NCBI GenBank assembly: GCA_045648765.1
Contig: JAZROQ010000041.1
Span: 62,001 to 126,000 of the forward strand
Reading direction: 5' to 3'
Length of the DNA: 64,000 nt
Source of the DNA: RGIG3009 sp045648765
GTDB lineage: Bacteria; Bacillota; Clostridia; Oscillospirales; Acutalibacteraceae
Position numbers and translations under genes: made by a program
Notes under the pieces: model-generated
The model's database searches: none
What the model saw: the letters and a program-made list of their open reading frames with translations, nothing else
Told to the model about the DNA's origin: nothing
Shown here: positions 33,641-41,923 of the stretch, piece by piece
Position numbering within the stretch: position 1 is the stretch's first letter
Layout of the letters: each line of letters begins with the position of its first letter

Positions 33641-34213
33641 TTATAGATCGTCTAATGTTAGTTCGTACGCCGGCAAACAATGTTTTAGGAAGTAGTCTGC
33701 TGCTTCCAATTTCATTTCGCGCAAGGATTTTTCGGTTGCTTTGCGTGCTTTGGAAAACTCTTTATTGCCTTGTTTGAGTTCCTCAACGCATTTAATGAGT
33801 GCCGAAAGCTTATCCGCCGCTTTGACAATGCGTTGTTCTTCGCTGTTTTCGGGTAACAACAGTGAATGGTATTCCGATTCTAATTCAGGCGGTAACAAGG
33901 ATAACAGTTTGTTTGCCGCAATATCTTCCACTTGCTTGTATGCATCGCGAATAGCAGGATTATCATATTTTACCGGTGTGGGCATATCCCCTGTTAATAT
34001 CTCCGTTGCATCGTGATAAAGGGATATCAATACACATTGTTCCACGTTTACCGAACCACCAAAAAGACGGTTTTGCAACAATGCCAGAGCGTGTGCCAAC
34101 ACGGCAACTTCGTGTGAATGTTCGCAAATATTTTCTTTTCGCGTATTGTGCATCAGCGACCAACGCGAAATGTTTTTCATGCGCGATAACATCGCGTAAA
34201 ATGCATATTTCAT
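33641..34213 (-). CDS. HD-domain 5'-deoxynucleotidase, YfbR-like
   Basis: The 190-residue HD-superfamily protein has RMKNISRWSLMHNTRKENICEHS, where the first His ligand and the Arg/Trp substrate contacts lie. The HD pair is in YHDATEILTGDMPTPVKY near residue 75, and a conserved Asp follows in KAADKLSALIKC. This pattern matches YfbR, a metal-dependent phosphatase of deoxynucleoside 5'-monophosphates. The ATG at 34213 has AAGGAG upstream; the longer frame has an unrelated N-terminal extension crossing the opposite gene's leader. Confidence 0.87.
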   Translation of the reverse strand: MKYAFYAMLSRMKNISRWSLMHNTRKENICEHSHEVAVLAHALALLQNRLFGGSVNVEQCVLISLYHDATEILTGDMPTPVKYDNPAIRDAYKQVEDIAANKLLSLLPPELESEYHSLLLPENSEEQRIVKAADKLSALIKCVEELKQGNKEFSKARKATEKSLREMKLEAADYFLKHCLPAYELTLDDL

Positions 34214-34322
34214 TTCTATCAACTCCTTTTTCAGTATATACCTTTTTTGTTTTTCTGACAAGTAGGAATAAAAAATTGCTATGTATCCCATACTGTTAGT
34301 AACGAAAGAAAGGATGAGATAC

Positions 34323-34757
34323 ATGAACAACGATACCATTTGTTTGTTAAAAGAATGTAATTCCGGTTGCAAAAACGCCACCAACAGCATGGAACAAGTG
34401 TTGCCTTTTTGTAAAGAGGACAGCACCATCAAAAAAATCATTGACAAATACAACGATGAGCATATTGCCATTGGTGACGAATGTCATAAGCTACTAAACG
34501 AGCTGCAAAAAGATGAAAAAGACCCGCCTTCTATTGTAAAAGCATTTTCTTGGGTTTCCACCGAAATGAAACTGATGTTGGACAACGACACAAAAAAGAT
34601 TGCGGGAATTATGTTTGACGGGTGCAGTATGGGAATTAAATCACTTAGCGGATACCTCAATCAATATCCCGATGCTTCCGAAGAAAGCCGCCGCCTTACC
34701 AGAAAGTTAATTGACCTTGAAAAAGAATTTATGGATGACATGTTAAAACTAGTATAA
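34323..34757 (+). CDS. Uncharacterised small helical-bundle (ferritin-like) protein
   Basis: A 144-residue, almost entirely helical protein with no signal peptide. Four amphipathic helices can be drawn, at residues 3-26, 32-60, 68-98 and 103-142. Conserved-looking features are CLLKECNSGCKNATNSMEQVL, DEHIAIGDECHKLL and DGCSMGIKSLSGYLNQY. The spacing of acidic and His residues could suggest a ferritin-like fold, but a complete E-x2-H metal site is not evident. I recognise it only as a hypothetical protein type found in Clostridia. The start follows AAAGGATGAGATAC. It is a single gene between terminators. Confidence 0.7.
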   Translation: MNNDTICLLKECNSGCKNATNSMEQVLPFCKEDSTIKKIIDKYNDEHIAIGDECHKLLNELQKDEKDPPSIVKAFSWVSTEMKLMLDNDTKKIAGIMFDGCSMGIKSLSGYLNQYPDASEESRRLTRKLIDLEKEFMDDMLKLV

Positions 34758-34792
34758 AAAAAGCCGCCTGTACGGTCACAGGCGTCTTTTTT
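34756..34792. terminator. Bidirectional terminator between the helical-bundle gene and trpS
   Basis: The stem CGCCTGT/ACAGGCG with an extended A/T lower stem and a 6-base loop is flanked by A7 and T6 runs. Confidence 0.85.
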
Positions 34793-34799
34793 GACTTGT

Positions 34800-35831
34800 T
34801 TAGAGGATAACATACCCTAACTTTTTCATTACTTTTTTCAGCGTTTTCCCGGCGACGTAAGAGGCTTTTTGGGCACCGTCTTTCATCAGTTGTTCGAGTT
34901 GGGCTTTGTCTTTCATAAGTTCTGCAAAACGTGTTTGCAAGGGCTTTAATTCGGCTGCCACCGCTTCGCCGACAGCTGTTTTAAAATCACCGTAGCCTTT
35001 GCCGGTAAATTCGTCTTCGATAGCTTCTAACGTTTTTCCGGTAACGGCAGAATAAATTTCCATCAAATTGTTGATGCCATCTTTGCCTTCGGCATAACGC
35101 ACCTTGGCTTCGCTGTCGGTAACCGCACGGCGGAATTTGCGTAAAATGGTATCTTCATCATCTTTAAGAGAGATAAACGCATTTTGATTTTCATCGGATT
35201 TTGACATCTTTTTCTGCGGTTCTTGCAGCGAACAAACACGCGCACCGGTTTTCATAATGTACGGTTCGGGAACGGTAAAGGTGTTGGGATGCAAATTGTT
35301 AAAACGAATCGCGATGTCCCTTGTCAGTTCGCAGTGTTGTTTTTGGTCTGCCCCCACCGGCACATAGTTTGGTTGATACAGCAAAATATCAGCAGCCATC
35401 AAAACAGGATAGGTAAACAAACCGGCATTGATATTATCGGCATGTTTCGAAGATTTGTCTTTAAACTGCGTCATACGGGACAACTCACCAAACTGTGTGT
35501 GGCAAGAAAGCATCCAACTTAGTTGGGCGTGTTCCGGCACTTGGGATTGCACAAATAAAAGTGATTTTTCCGGTTGCAAACCGATGGCCAACAACAAAGC
35601 AAACGTTTCGTTGATTTGTTGGCGCAATTTGGACGGTTCTTGCCGAACGGTAATGGCATGTAAATCTGCCACGGCATAAGCACATTCAAACGTATCTTGT
35701 AACTGCACCCAGTTGCGCAGTGCACCTAAATAGTTGCCCAACGTGGGAGTTCCCGTGGATTGAATGCAACTAAGTGCGCGCGGTTTTTGCTCCGGCACAG
35801 TGTTAACAGTCGTATTTGTTGTGGATTCCAT
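34800..35831 (-). CDS. trpS: Tryptophanyl-tRNA synthetase
   Basis: A 343-residue class I synthetase. The HIGH-equivalent is SIQ/CIQSTGTPTLGNYLGA near residue 22, VPVGADQKQHCELTRDIA forms the tryptophan site and KKMSKSDEN is the KMSKS loop near 208. Length matches bacterial TrpRS. AAGGAA precedes the ATG. No T-box leader is visible. The promoter overlaps that of gltX head to head. Confidence 0.97.
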   Translation of the reverse strand: MESTTNTTVNTVPEQKPRALSCIQSTGTPTLGNYLGALRNWVQLQDTFECAYAVADLHAITVRQEPSKLRQQINETFALLLAIGLQPEKSLLFVQSQVPEHAQLSWMLSCHTQFGELSRMTQFKDKSSKHADNINAGLFTYPVLMAADILLYQPNYVPVGADQKQHCELTRDIAIRFNNLHPNTFTVPEPYIMKTGARVCSLQEPQKKMSKSDENQNAFISLKDDEDTILRKFRRAVTDSEAKVRYAEGKDGINNLMEIYSAVTGKTLEAIEDEFTGKGYGDFKTAVGEAVAAELKPLQTRFAELMKDKAQLEQLMKDGAQKASYVAGKTLKKVMKKLGYVIL

Positions 35832-35865
35832 AAAAATCAGGTTCCTTCCAAAAAAACTTTTCTAT

Positions 35866-35895
35866 ATAGTACCACACTTTCATTGACTTTTGCAA
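35866..35895 (-). promoter_or_regulatory. Promoter of trpS
   Basis: On the minus strand TTGCAA (35890-35895) and TACTAT (35866-35871) are 18 bases apart. The -35 lies inside the spacer of the opposing gltX promoter. Confidence 0.5.
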
Positions 35896-35911
35896 CCAAA
35901 ACTTGTAAAAT
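35883..35911 (+). promoter_or_regulatory. Promoter of gltX-glnS
   Basis: TTGACT (35883-35888), a 17-base spacer and TAAAAT (35906-35911) lie 34 bases before the gltX ATG. Confidence 0.65.
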
Positions 35912-35944
35912 ATAGTATATGTGTGCTGTTTAGGAGGAATTTTG

Positions 35945-37594
35945 ATGTCGGCATTACAAGAATTAGCAAATTTATTGTTCCCGGACGTTACTCACACCCC
36001 GGAGCAATATGAAGAAATATATCCCCCTCGCGGTTTAAAAGAAGGCGCTCGTGTAGTGCGTATTGCTCCTTCTCCCACCGGTTACTTGCATTTGGGTGTT
36101 TTATTCACCGCTACCATTAACTTTTTAACTGCACGAGCAACCGATGGTGTTTTTTATTTCCGCTTGGAAGATACTGATAAAAAGCGCGAAGTGGATGGCG
36201 GCGCTGCCGATATTTTAGCAGGGCTTCAACAATATGGTGTGATAACGGATGAGGGATACCGTTCCCCCACCGAAGAAGCCGGTGCATACGGTCCGTATCG
36301 TCAAAGTGACCGTGCCGTTATTTACCATACCTACGCCAAAGCATTGCTGTTGCAAGGCCTTGCCTATCCTTGCTTTTGCACACCCGACGAATTAAACGCC
36401 GTGCGTGAACAACAAGAAGGCAAAAAGTTACGCACCGGTTACTACGGAGAATATGCCTCTTGCCGTACTTTAACGCCCGAGCAAGCGCTTCAAAAAGTAA
36501 AAGCGGGTATCCCTTATGTCGTTCGGTTGCGCTCACCCGGCAGTGAAGAAAACCGCATTAAGTTTGACGATATGATTAAAGGCACCATTGAAATGCCGGA
36601 AAACGACCAAGATATTGTCTTGCTGAAAACCGATGGTATTCCCACCTACCACTTTGCTCATGCGGTGGACGACCATTTGATGCGCACTACTCACGTTATC
36701 CGTGGTGATGAATGGATTGCTTCGGTACCGATTCACTTGCAATTGTTCCGCTTATTAGGCTTTAAACCGCCCAAATTTGCCCACGTTAGCCCGATCATGA
36801 AAGAAGATGAGGGTGGTAAACGCAAGCTTTCCAAGCGCAAAGATCCCGAAGCAGCCGTGCATTTTTACACCGAACAAGGGTATCCGCCTGAAAGCGTAAT
36901 GGAATATCTACACACTGTTGCCAACAGCGATTACGAAGAATGGCGCCGCCAAAATTCGGACAAGCCGCGCAGCGCCTTCCCCTTCAACTTGAAAAAGATG
37001 AGTGTTTCGGGTGCGTTGTTTGATTTAAACAAACTCAACGACGTCAGCAAAAATTGCATTGCTACCATGGATGCTCAAACGGTAACCGATGCAGCTATTG
37101 CTTGGTCAAAAGAGTTTGCACCCGCGTTGTATGACTTATTAACAAAAAATTTAGAGTTTTCAAAAGGTATCTTTTCTATCGACCGTGGCGGTGCCAAGCC
37201 CCGCAAAGATTTGGCAAAATGGAATGATATTCCGGAATATGTGGAGTATTTTTTCCACACTCCCACAAGCTATCCGTGGCCGGAAAATGTGCAACCATCC
37301 GATATCGCTGCCATTCTCACCGCTTATGAGAACGTATACGATGCAAGTCACGACAAACAAACGTGGTTTGACACGTTAAAAAGCATCTGCCCTGCCCTTG
37401 GTTTTTGCCCGGATGTGAAAGAATATAAGAAACAACCGGAAAACTATAAAGGCCATGTAGGTGATGTCAGCACAGTGATTCGTGTGGCAATCACCGGCCG
37501 TCGCAACACCCCGGATTTGTGTGGCATTATGTCGCTTTTAGGGAAAGAGACCGTTAACGAGCGTTTGAATGCTGCTAAAGCTTCTTTGAAATAA
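35945..37594 (+). CDS. gltX: Glutamyl-tRNA synthetase
   Basis: The 549-residue class I synthetase has the signature VVRIAPSPTGYLHLGVLFTA, a HLGV version of HIGH. FYFRLEDTDKKR follows, then the YPCFCTPDEL zinc-like region, HVIRGDEWIAS and the KMSKS-equivalent KLSKRKD. It is longer than the usual 480 residues, with extra sequence between the catalytic core and anticodon domain (GYPPESVMEYLHTVANSDY onward). This resembles the long clostridial GluRS type. The ATG at 35945 follows AGGAGG. It is directly followed by glnS (17-base gap). Confidence 0.92.
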   Translation: MSALQELANLLFPDVTHTPEQYEEIYPPRGLKEGARVVRIAPSPTGYLHLGVLFTATINFLTARATDGVFYFRLEDTDKKREVDGGAADILAGLQQYGVITDEGYRSPTEEAGAYGPYRQSDRAVIYHTYAKALLLQGLAYPCFCTPDELNAVREQQEGKKLRTGYYGEYASCRTLTPEQALQKVKAGIPYVVRLRSPGSEENRIKFDDMIKGTIEMPENDQDIVLLKTDGIPTYHFAHAVDDHLMRTTHVIRGDEWIASVPIHLQLFRLLGFKPPKFAHVSPIMKEDEGGKRKLSKRKDPEAAVHFYTEQGYPPESVMEYLHTVANSDYEEWRRQNSDKPRSAFPFNLKKMSVSGALFDLNKLNDVSKNCIATMDAQTVTDAAIAWSKEFAPALYDLLTKNLEFSKGIFSIDRGGAKPRKDLAKWNDIPEYVEYFFHTPTSYPWPENVQPSDIAAILTAYENVYDASHDKQTWFDTLKSICPALGFCPDVKEYKKQPENYKGHVGDVSTVIRVAITGRRNTPDLCGIMSLLGKETVNERLNAAKASLK

Positions 37595-37611
37595 TTAGGA
37601 GGATTTTTCAT

Positions 37612-39291
37612 ATGTCAGAAGAACAAATTGTTGTAGCAGGTGGGAATTTTATCCACGATATTATTGACGAGGAGTTACTCCCCGAAGGACGTTGCTTTGG
37701 CAAACAAGTTCACACGCGTTTCCCGCCGGAACCGAACGGTTATTTGCACATCGGTCACGCCAAAGCCATTTGCATTGATTTTGGTACAGCTGAAAAGTAT
37801 GGCGGTATCTGTAACTTGCGTATGGACGATACCAACCCCACCAAAGAAGATGTCGAATATGTTGATGCGATTCAAGAAGACATTCATTGGTTGGGTTACG
37901 ATTGGGATGACCGCTTTTATTTTGCTTCGGACTATTTTGAAACCATGTACGATATTGCGGTTTCTCTTATCAAAAAAGGGCTTGCTTACGTTTGTGAATT
38001 AACCCCCGATCAAATGCGTGAAAACCGTGGAGATGTCACCCATCCCGCTGTCAGCCCTTATCGTGACCGTCCCGTTGAAGAAAGTTTAGATTTATTTTCA
38101 CGGATGCGTGCCGGTGAATTTGAAGACGGTGCCATGACGTTGCGTGCCAAAATTGATCTTGCCAGTGGCAACTTCAATATGCGCGATCCTGTCATTTATC
38201 GTATTAATCATTCGCACCACCATCGTCAAGGTGATAAATGGTGCATTTATCCCATGTATGACTTTGCTCATCCGTTGGAAGATGCAATTGAAGGTATCAC
38301 CCATTCTCTTTGTTCGTTGGAATTTGAAGACCACCGCCCGCTGTATAACTGGGTGGTCGAACACGCCGATTTGGAAGGACAACCCCGCCAAATTGAGTTT
38401 GCTCGACTGAATATCAACTATACCGTTATGTCTAAGCGAAAATTGCGTCGCTTGGTGGAAGACGGCTATGTTTCCGGTTGGGATGATCCGCGCATGCCCA
38501 CTTTGCGCGGTTTGCGCCGCCGTGGTTACACTCCCGCTTCGGTACGTAATTTTATCGAACGTGTTGGTGTTGCCAAAGTTCCCAGCATGGTAGAAATTGC
38601 GTTGTTGGAACATTGTTTACGTGAAGATTTGAACGAAAACGCCACACGCGCCATGGCTGTTTTGCACCCTGTAAAACTTACCATTACCAATTACCCCGAA
38701 GATCAAAGCGAAATCTTCGACGTGGAAAACCACCCCTCCTACCCCGAGCGCGGTACACACACTGTATCGTTTTCACGTAATTTGTGGGTAGAGCGCGATG
38801 ACTTTATGGAAGAACCCGTCAAAGGTTATTTCCGCTTGTTCCCAGGCAACGAAGTACGTTTGAAATCCGCCTACGTGGTGCGCTGCACCGGTTGCGTGAA
38901 AGATGAAAACGGCAACGTGGTAGAAATCACCGCCACCTATGATCCGCAAACCAAGGGCGGCACAACGCCCGACGGCAGAAAAGTAAAAGGCACCATTCAT
39001 TGGGTAGACGCCGCTACCGCCAAAACAGCCGAAGTGCGGCTGTATTCTTCCCTTTTCTTGGATGCCGAACCGGAAGCCGGTGACAACGATTATTTGGACG
39101 TTCTCAATCGCGATTCTTTGGAAACGTTGACCGACTGTAAAGTCGAAGCAGGAATTTTGCCTGCCAACGATGCCACCTCGTTCCAATTTATGCGCCTTGG
39201 CTACTTCTGCATTGATAATGTAGACAGCACCGATGAACATCCCGTTTTCAACCGTTCTGTATCTCTCAAAGATAGTTTTAACAAAAAATAA
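37612..39291 (+). CDS. glnS: Glutaminyl-tRNA synthetase
   Basis: The 559-residue protein has the GlnRS-specific FPPEPNGYLHIGHAKA (residues about 37-52), LRMDDTNPTKEDVEYVD, HSLCSLEFEDHRPLYNW and the KMSKS-equivalent VMSKRKL. The C-terminal half carries the two beta-barrel anticodon domains (RLFPGNEVRLKSAYVV). It directly makes Gln-tRNA(Gln), so the cell need not rely only on GatCAB transamidation. That is the minority situation in Firmicutes and suggests acquisition in an ancestor. It has an AGGAGG Shine-Dalgarno and forms an operon with gltX. It ends at a strong terminator. Confidence 0.96.
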   Translation: MSEEQIVVAGGNFIHDIIDEELLPEGRCFGKQVHTRFPPEPNGYLHIGHAKAICIDFGTAEKYGGICNLRMDDTNPTKEDVEYVDAIQEDIHWLGYDWDDRFYFASDYFETMYDIAVSLIKKGLAYVCELTPDQMRENRGDVTHPAVSPYRDRPVEESLDLFSRMRAGEFEDGAMTLRAKIDLASGNFNMRDPVIYRINHSHHHRQGDKWCIYPMYDFAHPLEDAIEGITHSLCSLEFEDHRPLYNWVVEHADLEGQPRQIEFARLNINYTVMSKRKLRRLVEDGYVSGWDDPRMPTLRGLRRRGYTPASVRNFIERVGVAKVPSMVEIALLEHCLREDLNENATRAMAVLHPVKLTITNYPEDQSEIFDVENHPSYPERGTHTVSFSRNLWVERDDFMEEPVKGYFRLFPGNEVRLKSAYVVRCTGCVKDENGNVVEITATYDPQTKGGTTPDGRKVKGTIHWVDAATAKTAEVRLYSSLFLDAEPEAGDNDYLDVLNRDSLETLTDCKVEAGILPANDATSFQFMRLGYFCIDNVDSTDEHPVFNRSVSLKDSFNKK

Positions 39292-39298
39292 AAGCATT

Positions 39299-39343
39299 AG
39301 AAAAAGCGTTACCGATTGAATTAATCGGTAACGCTTTTTTTAA
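39299..39343. terminator. Bidirectional terminator between glnS and the YesL-like gene
   Basis: A perfect 17-base stem (AAAAAGCGTTACCGATT with its complement, 5-base loop) with T7 serves the two converging transcripts. Confidence 0.92.
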
Positions 39344-40270
39344 TCAGATGGTATCGTCATCATCGTTTTGTTCAGATGCGGAATAACGTTTTACTTCGCG
39401 CAATTCTTCTGTGCTATATTGTTTGGGAATGACTGGTTTTTCCTGTGTGCCTCTATCTTCAAATACAGGTTCTTCCAAATTTTGTGTGCCATCTTCCAAA
39501 TTCAAATCACGGCGTTTTTCGATATCCTCATCCGGATGTTCGTTGTAATAGGGGTCAATGATGTGCTTTTTGATAAGCGGAAAAACATTGAACTGAATAA
39601 GAAAAGACCGAAATGCCGGAAAGAAAAACACATAAGCCACAATCAAAAGTCCTGCTGACAACACGCCAAACGCCAAAAACACAAGAATTGCCAAAGCATA
39701 AATAAGACCTAACGATACAGAAAGTATCAGATTTTGCTTAAAACCGGCAATGCTGAGCAGAATACTGTTTTTCCAAATTTGTTTTACAGAAAGTTTAAAC
39801 GTAATTACTTGAATGTACAAGTAATACCGAATTTGCAAAAAGGAAATGGCAATAAACAAAGAAACAGCAAAAAACAATAACGCACCAATAGAAACCGTTT
39901 CTCCCATCATTAAACCGTTCCATGCATAGACTAAATCAAAGCCTAAAAGCGCACAAATAAGCAATTCTTCAATACCGATAATTAAAGCTTGTTTAGCGTT
40001 TTTCTTTACCGTGTCCCAAAAATCCGACGGCAAAAATACGTGCTTTTGCTGAACGTAGTTTCGAGTAACAAAAGTGAGACCCGCTTGTGCCAAACCATGA
40101 GTAACTACAGGTAATGAAAGTAGCACATACAGTAAATTGGCAAGTACTAATTTCCAAATTTTACGCGCATACAATTCCCAAAACAGAAAAAAACGTTTTT
40201 TCTGCGGCGCATTTTTAGACACACCCGGTCCCGGTTTGGAAGTATCCAAAAAACTAAACATACCTGCCAT
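39344..40270 (-). CDS. YesL/DUF624 family membrane protein
   Basis: The 308-residue protein has about five membrane segments between residues 35 and 215. The DUF624 pattern is visible in WKLVLANLLYVLLSLPVVTHGLAQAG followed by a DFWDTVKKNAKQA loop. The charged C-terminal third (IEKRRDLNLEDG, then an acidic tail ending DDDDTI) is cytoplasmic and not typical of the family core. Function of the family is unknown; in Bacillus it sits with carbohydrate transport genes. The ATG at 40270 follows GGAG by 11 bases; an upstream GTG overlaps that signal. It is encoded 21 bases after the SpoIIM-like gene. Confidence 0.78.
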   Translation of the reverse strand: MAGMFSFLDTSKPGPGVSKNAPQKKRFFLFWELYARKIWKLVLANLLYVLLSLPVVTHGLAQAGLTFVTRNYVQQKHVFLPSDFWDTVKKNAKQALIIGIEELLICALLGFDLVYAWNGLMMGETVSIGALLFFAVSLFIAISFLQIRYYLYIQVITFKLSVKQIWKNSILLSIAGFKQNLILSVSLGLIYALAILVFLAFGVLSAGLLIVAYVFFFPAFRSFLIQFNVFPLIKKHIIDPYYNEHPDEDIEKRRDLNLEDGTQNLEEPVFEDRGTQEKPVIPKQYSTEELREVKRYSASEQNDDDDTI

Positions 40271-40291
40271 AAAAGAACACACTCCTTTTAA

Positions 40292-40888
40292 TTATCCACC
40301 TAAAACAAGGCGTAAAACAACTTCCCAAACACCTGCTATCCCAACAGGAAGCAAAAATACTAAAAACCGAACACAGTAAAGTTTGAACACTTGCCAAAGC
40401 CCCCCACAGCGGGAAGAATGCGGCAGTAGTTGAGCAGCCAACAAAGCCGACATATGCAAACTTTCCGAACTTGCCATTAGGATAACAACCATTTCTATTG
40501 CGGCAACAGGTAAAATCACTACCAATAAAAGCAACCAACCATTTGCACCGGATTGCGCATAATGCGCTTGATAAAGCCCCACTCCGACTCCCCAAAGTAT
40601 GGGAAGCAATAAAGCACACGGTGCTCCGCACACAGATAATCCGCTGATAAACAATAGCGCAAGTAAACAAAAAGACGGAAAACAAACCGATAACCAAGCC
40701 GAAAAAGCAGAGCCAATCGTTGGCTCAATCACCTCAAAAGCGAGCAAGGATAGCCAATCGGCAGAAAAAGTTTTTATAGGTGTGTACAAAAAGAGCCCAC
40801 TTATACAGCCGCATAGCGGCAACAACAAAAACAACAGCAACCGACGATTTTGGATAAAAAAACGCTTGATAGAGTTTGTCCGTTTCAC
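40292..40888 (-). CDS. SpoIIM-like integral membrane protein
   Basis: The 198-residue protein is strongly hydrophobic with five to six membrane segments. The arrangement GLSVCGAPCALLLPILWGVGVGLYQ, then ANGWLLLLVVILPVAAIEMVVIL, then a short ASSESL loop resembles the SpoIIM/UPF0104-adjacent family. Members take part in engulfment or in general membrane functions in non-sporulating species. The start is GTG at 40888, with GGAGG 7-8 bases upstream; the longer ATG frame would include the Shine-Dalgarno. No other sporulation gene is next to it, so a spore role is only a possibility. Confidence 0.58.
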   Translation of the reverse strand: MKRTNSIKRFFIQNRRLLLFLLLPLCGCISGLFLYTPIKTFSADWLSLLAFEVIEPTIGSAFSAWLSVCFPSFCLLALLFISGLSVCGAPCALLLPILWGVGVGLYQAHYAQSGANGWLLLLVVILPVAAIEMVVILMASSESLHMSALLAAQLLPHSSRCGGLWQVFKLYCVRFLVFLLPVGIAGVWEVVLRLVLGG

Positions 40889-40935
40889 AAAGCCACCTCC
40901 GTTTGCACTATATGCCATGTACAAACGGAATATGA

Positions 40936-40968
40936 TAAAAAAGCGGGACGGAAATTTCCGTCCCGTTC
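40936..40968 (-). terminator. Terminator of the queA-tgt-yajC-TIGR04086 operon
   Basis: The stem CGGGACGGAAATTTCCGTCCCG is nearly a perfect palindrome and is followed on the minus strand by T6, just after the TIGR04086 gene stop. Confidence 0.85.
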
Positions 40969-40972
40969 GGAT

Positions 40973-41368
40973 TTACTTGTGTTTAAAATTAACCCCCAGC
41001 ACGCCACCAACAGCACCTAAAATAACGGCAAGAACTGCTTTGACAAAAAACAGCTTACCATCAAAATCTTGTAAAAAGGCAACGGCAATCAAGGCAGTTA
41101 ACAATAAAAACAAAAAACCGGTACCCAGTCCATACAGGAATCCGCGTTCTTTGGCATACCGTGCCGAAGAAAAGCCGCCCACCAAAGACGACAAGGCAAG
41201 AATGCTGAGTGAAGTTGGTGTTGCCGCAGTAGCAGGAAAAACACCTGCCGTAAACAGCAACGCCGCCAAAGACAGAAAAACAACGCAAGACAATACATCT
41301 GCGCCAACCCCCAGCATAAGAGGTTTAAAAATCTTCTCAAAAACCGTTGTTTCTTTTCGAGCTTTCAT
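40973..41368 (-). CDS. TIGR04086-type small membrane protein
   Basis: A 131-residue protein with four membrane segments (about 18-40, 50-66, 76-97, 105-126) and a basic N-terminus. SSLVGGFSSARYAKERGFLYGLGTGF in the middle is the recognisable family part, also seen in related membrane proteins of unknown role. In Clostridia the gene is often next to yajC and the genes for the SCIFF peptide and its maturase. Here yajC is present upstream, but neither SCIFF nor the maturase is found in the window. GAGGAG precedes the ATG. Confidence 0.75.
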   Translation of the reverse strand: MKARKETTVFEKIFKPLMLGVGADVLSCVVFLSLAALLFTAGVFPATAATPTSLSILALSSLVGGFSSARYAKERGFLYGLGTGFLFLLLTALIAVAFLQDFDGKLFFVKAVLAVILGAVGGVLGVNFKHK

Positions 41369-41446
41369 AATTACTCCTCCGCAAAATTTCAGTTGTTACA
41401 ACCTATTCTGCGAAGGAGTAAAATAGTACTTTTTTGCTTTTACGAA

Positions 41447-41824
41447 TTAGATATCGTCGTCATCATCATCGTCGGCAGCATCATGCACAGTGTTGCAAGA
41501 TTGCATCGCCCATTTTTTGATAACCATTTTGTTGCGATCTGCGCCGGTTTCAATGGTGAATTCGTCTTCTTTGATATTCACAATACGACCGCAAATACCA
41601 CCGATAGTGGTGATTTCATCACCCACGCGAACGCTCTCACGCATTTTTTGTTCTTCTTTTTGTTTTTTCTTTTGCGGACGAATCATGAGGAAATACATCA
41701 CAACAAACATAAGTCCCAACATGATAAGCGGCATAAACGCGCTTAAACCACCCGCTTGTGTTGCGGCATCACCTTGCGCGCCGGTTGCAGCAGCTGTTGC
41801 TGACAAAGAAATAAATTTAACCAT
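41447..41824 (-). CDS. yajC: Preprotein translocase accessory subunit YajC
   Basis: The 125-residue protein has one membrane segment (FMPLIMLGLMFVVMYFLMI, about 30-48) directly followed by RPQKKKQKEEQ. The conserved cytoplasmic fold contains VRVGDEITTIGGICGRIVNI. YajC associates with SecDF in protein export. The N-terminus has an Ala/Gly-rich, possibly extracytoplasmic stretch. The C-terminus ends in a run of seven Asp followed by Ile, encoded by a GAT/GAC repeat, which is unusual. Upstream tgt-queA is the standard neighbourhood. Confidence 0.93.
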   Translation of the reverse strand: MVKFISLSATAAATGAQGDAATQAGGLSAFMPLIMLGLMFVVMYFLMIRPQKKKQKEEQKMRESVRVGDEITTIGGICGRIVNIKEDEFTIETGADRNKMVIKKWAMQSCNTVHDAADDDDDDDI

Positions 41825-41923
41825 GGTAATTACCTCCTAAATACCTATTACCTATAAGTATACCTAATTTTAAGTGAAATGGCAATAGTAAAATATAAAA
41901 CAATATAATTTGTTTACAATTCA

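Noticed and set aside
41369..41446. Hidden SCIFF peptide gene between TIGR04086 and yajC
   Set aside because: The 78 bases contain no start plus cysteine-rich frame on either strand.
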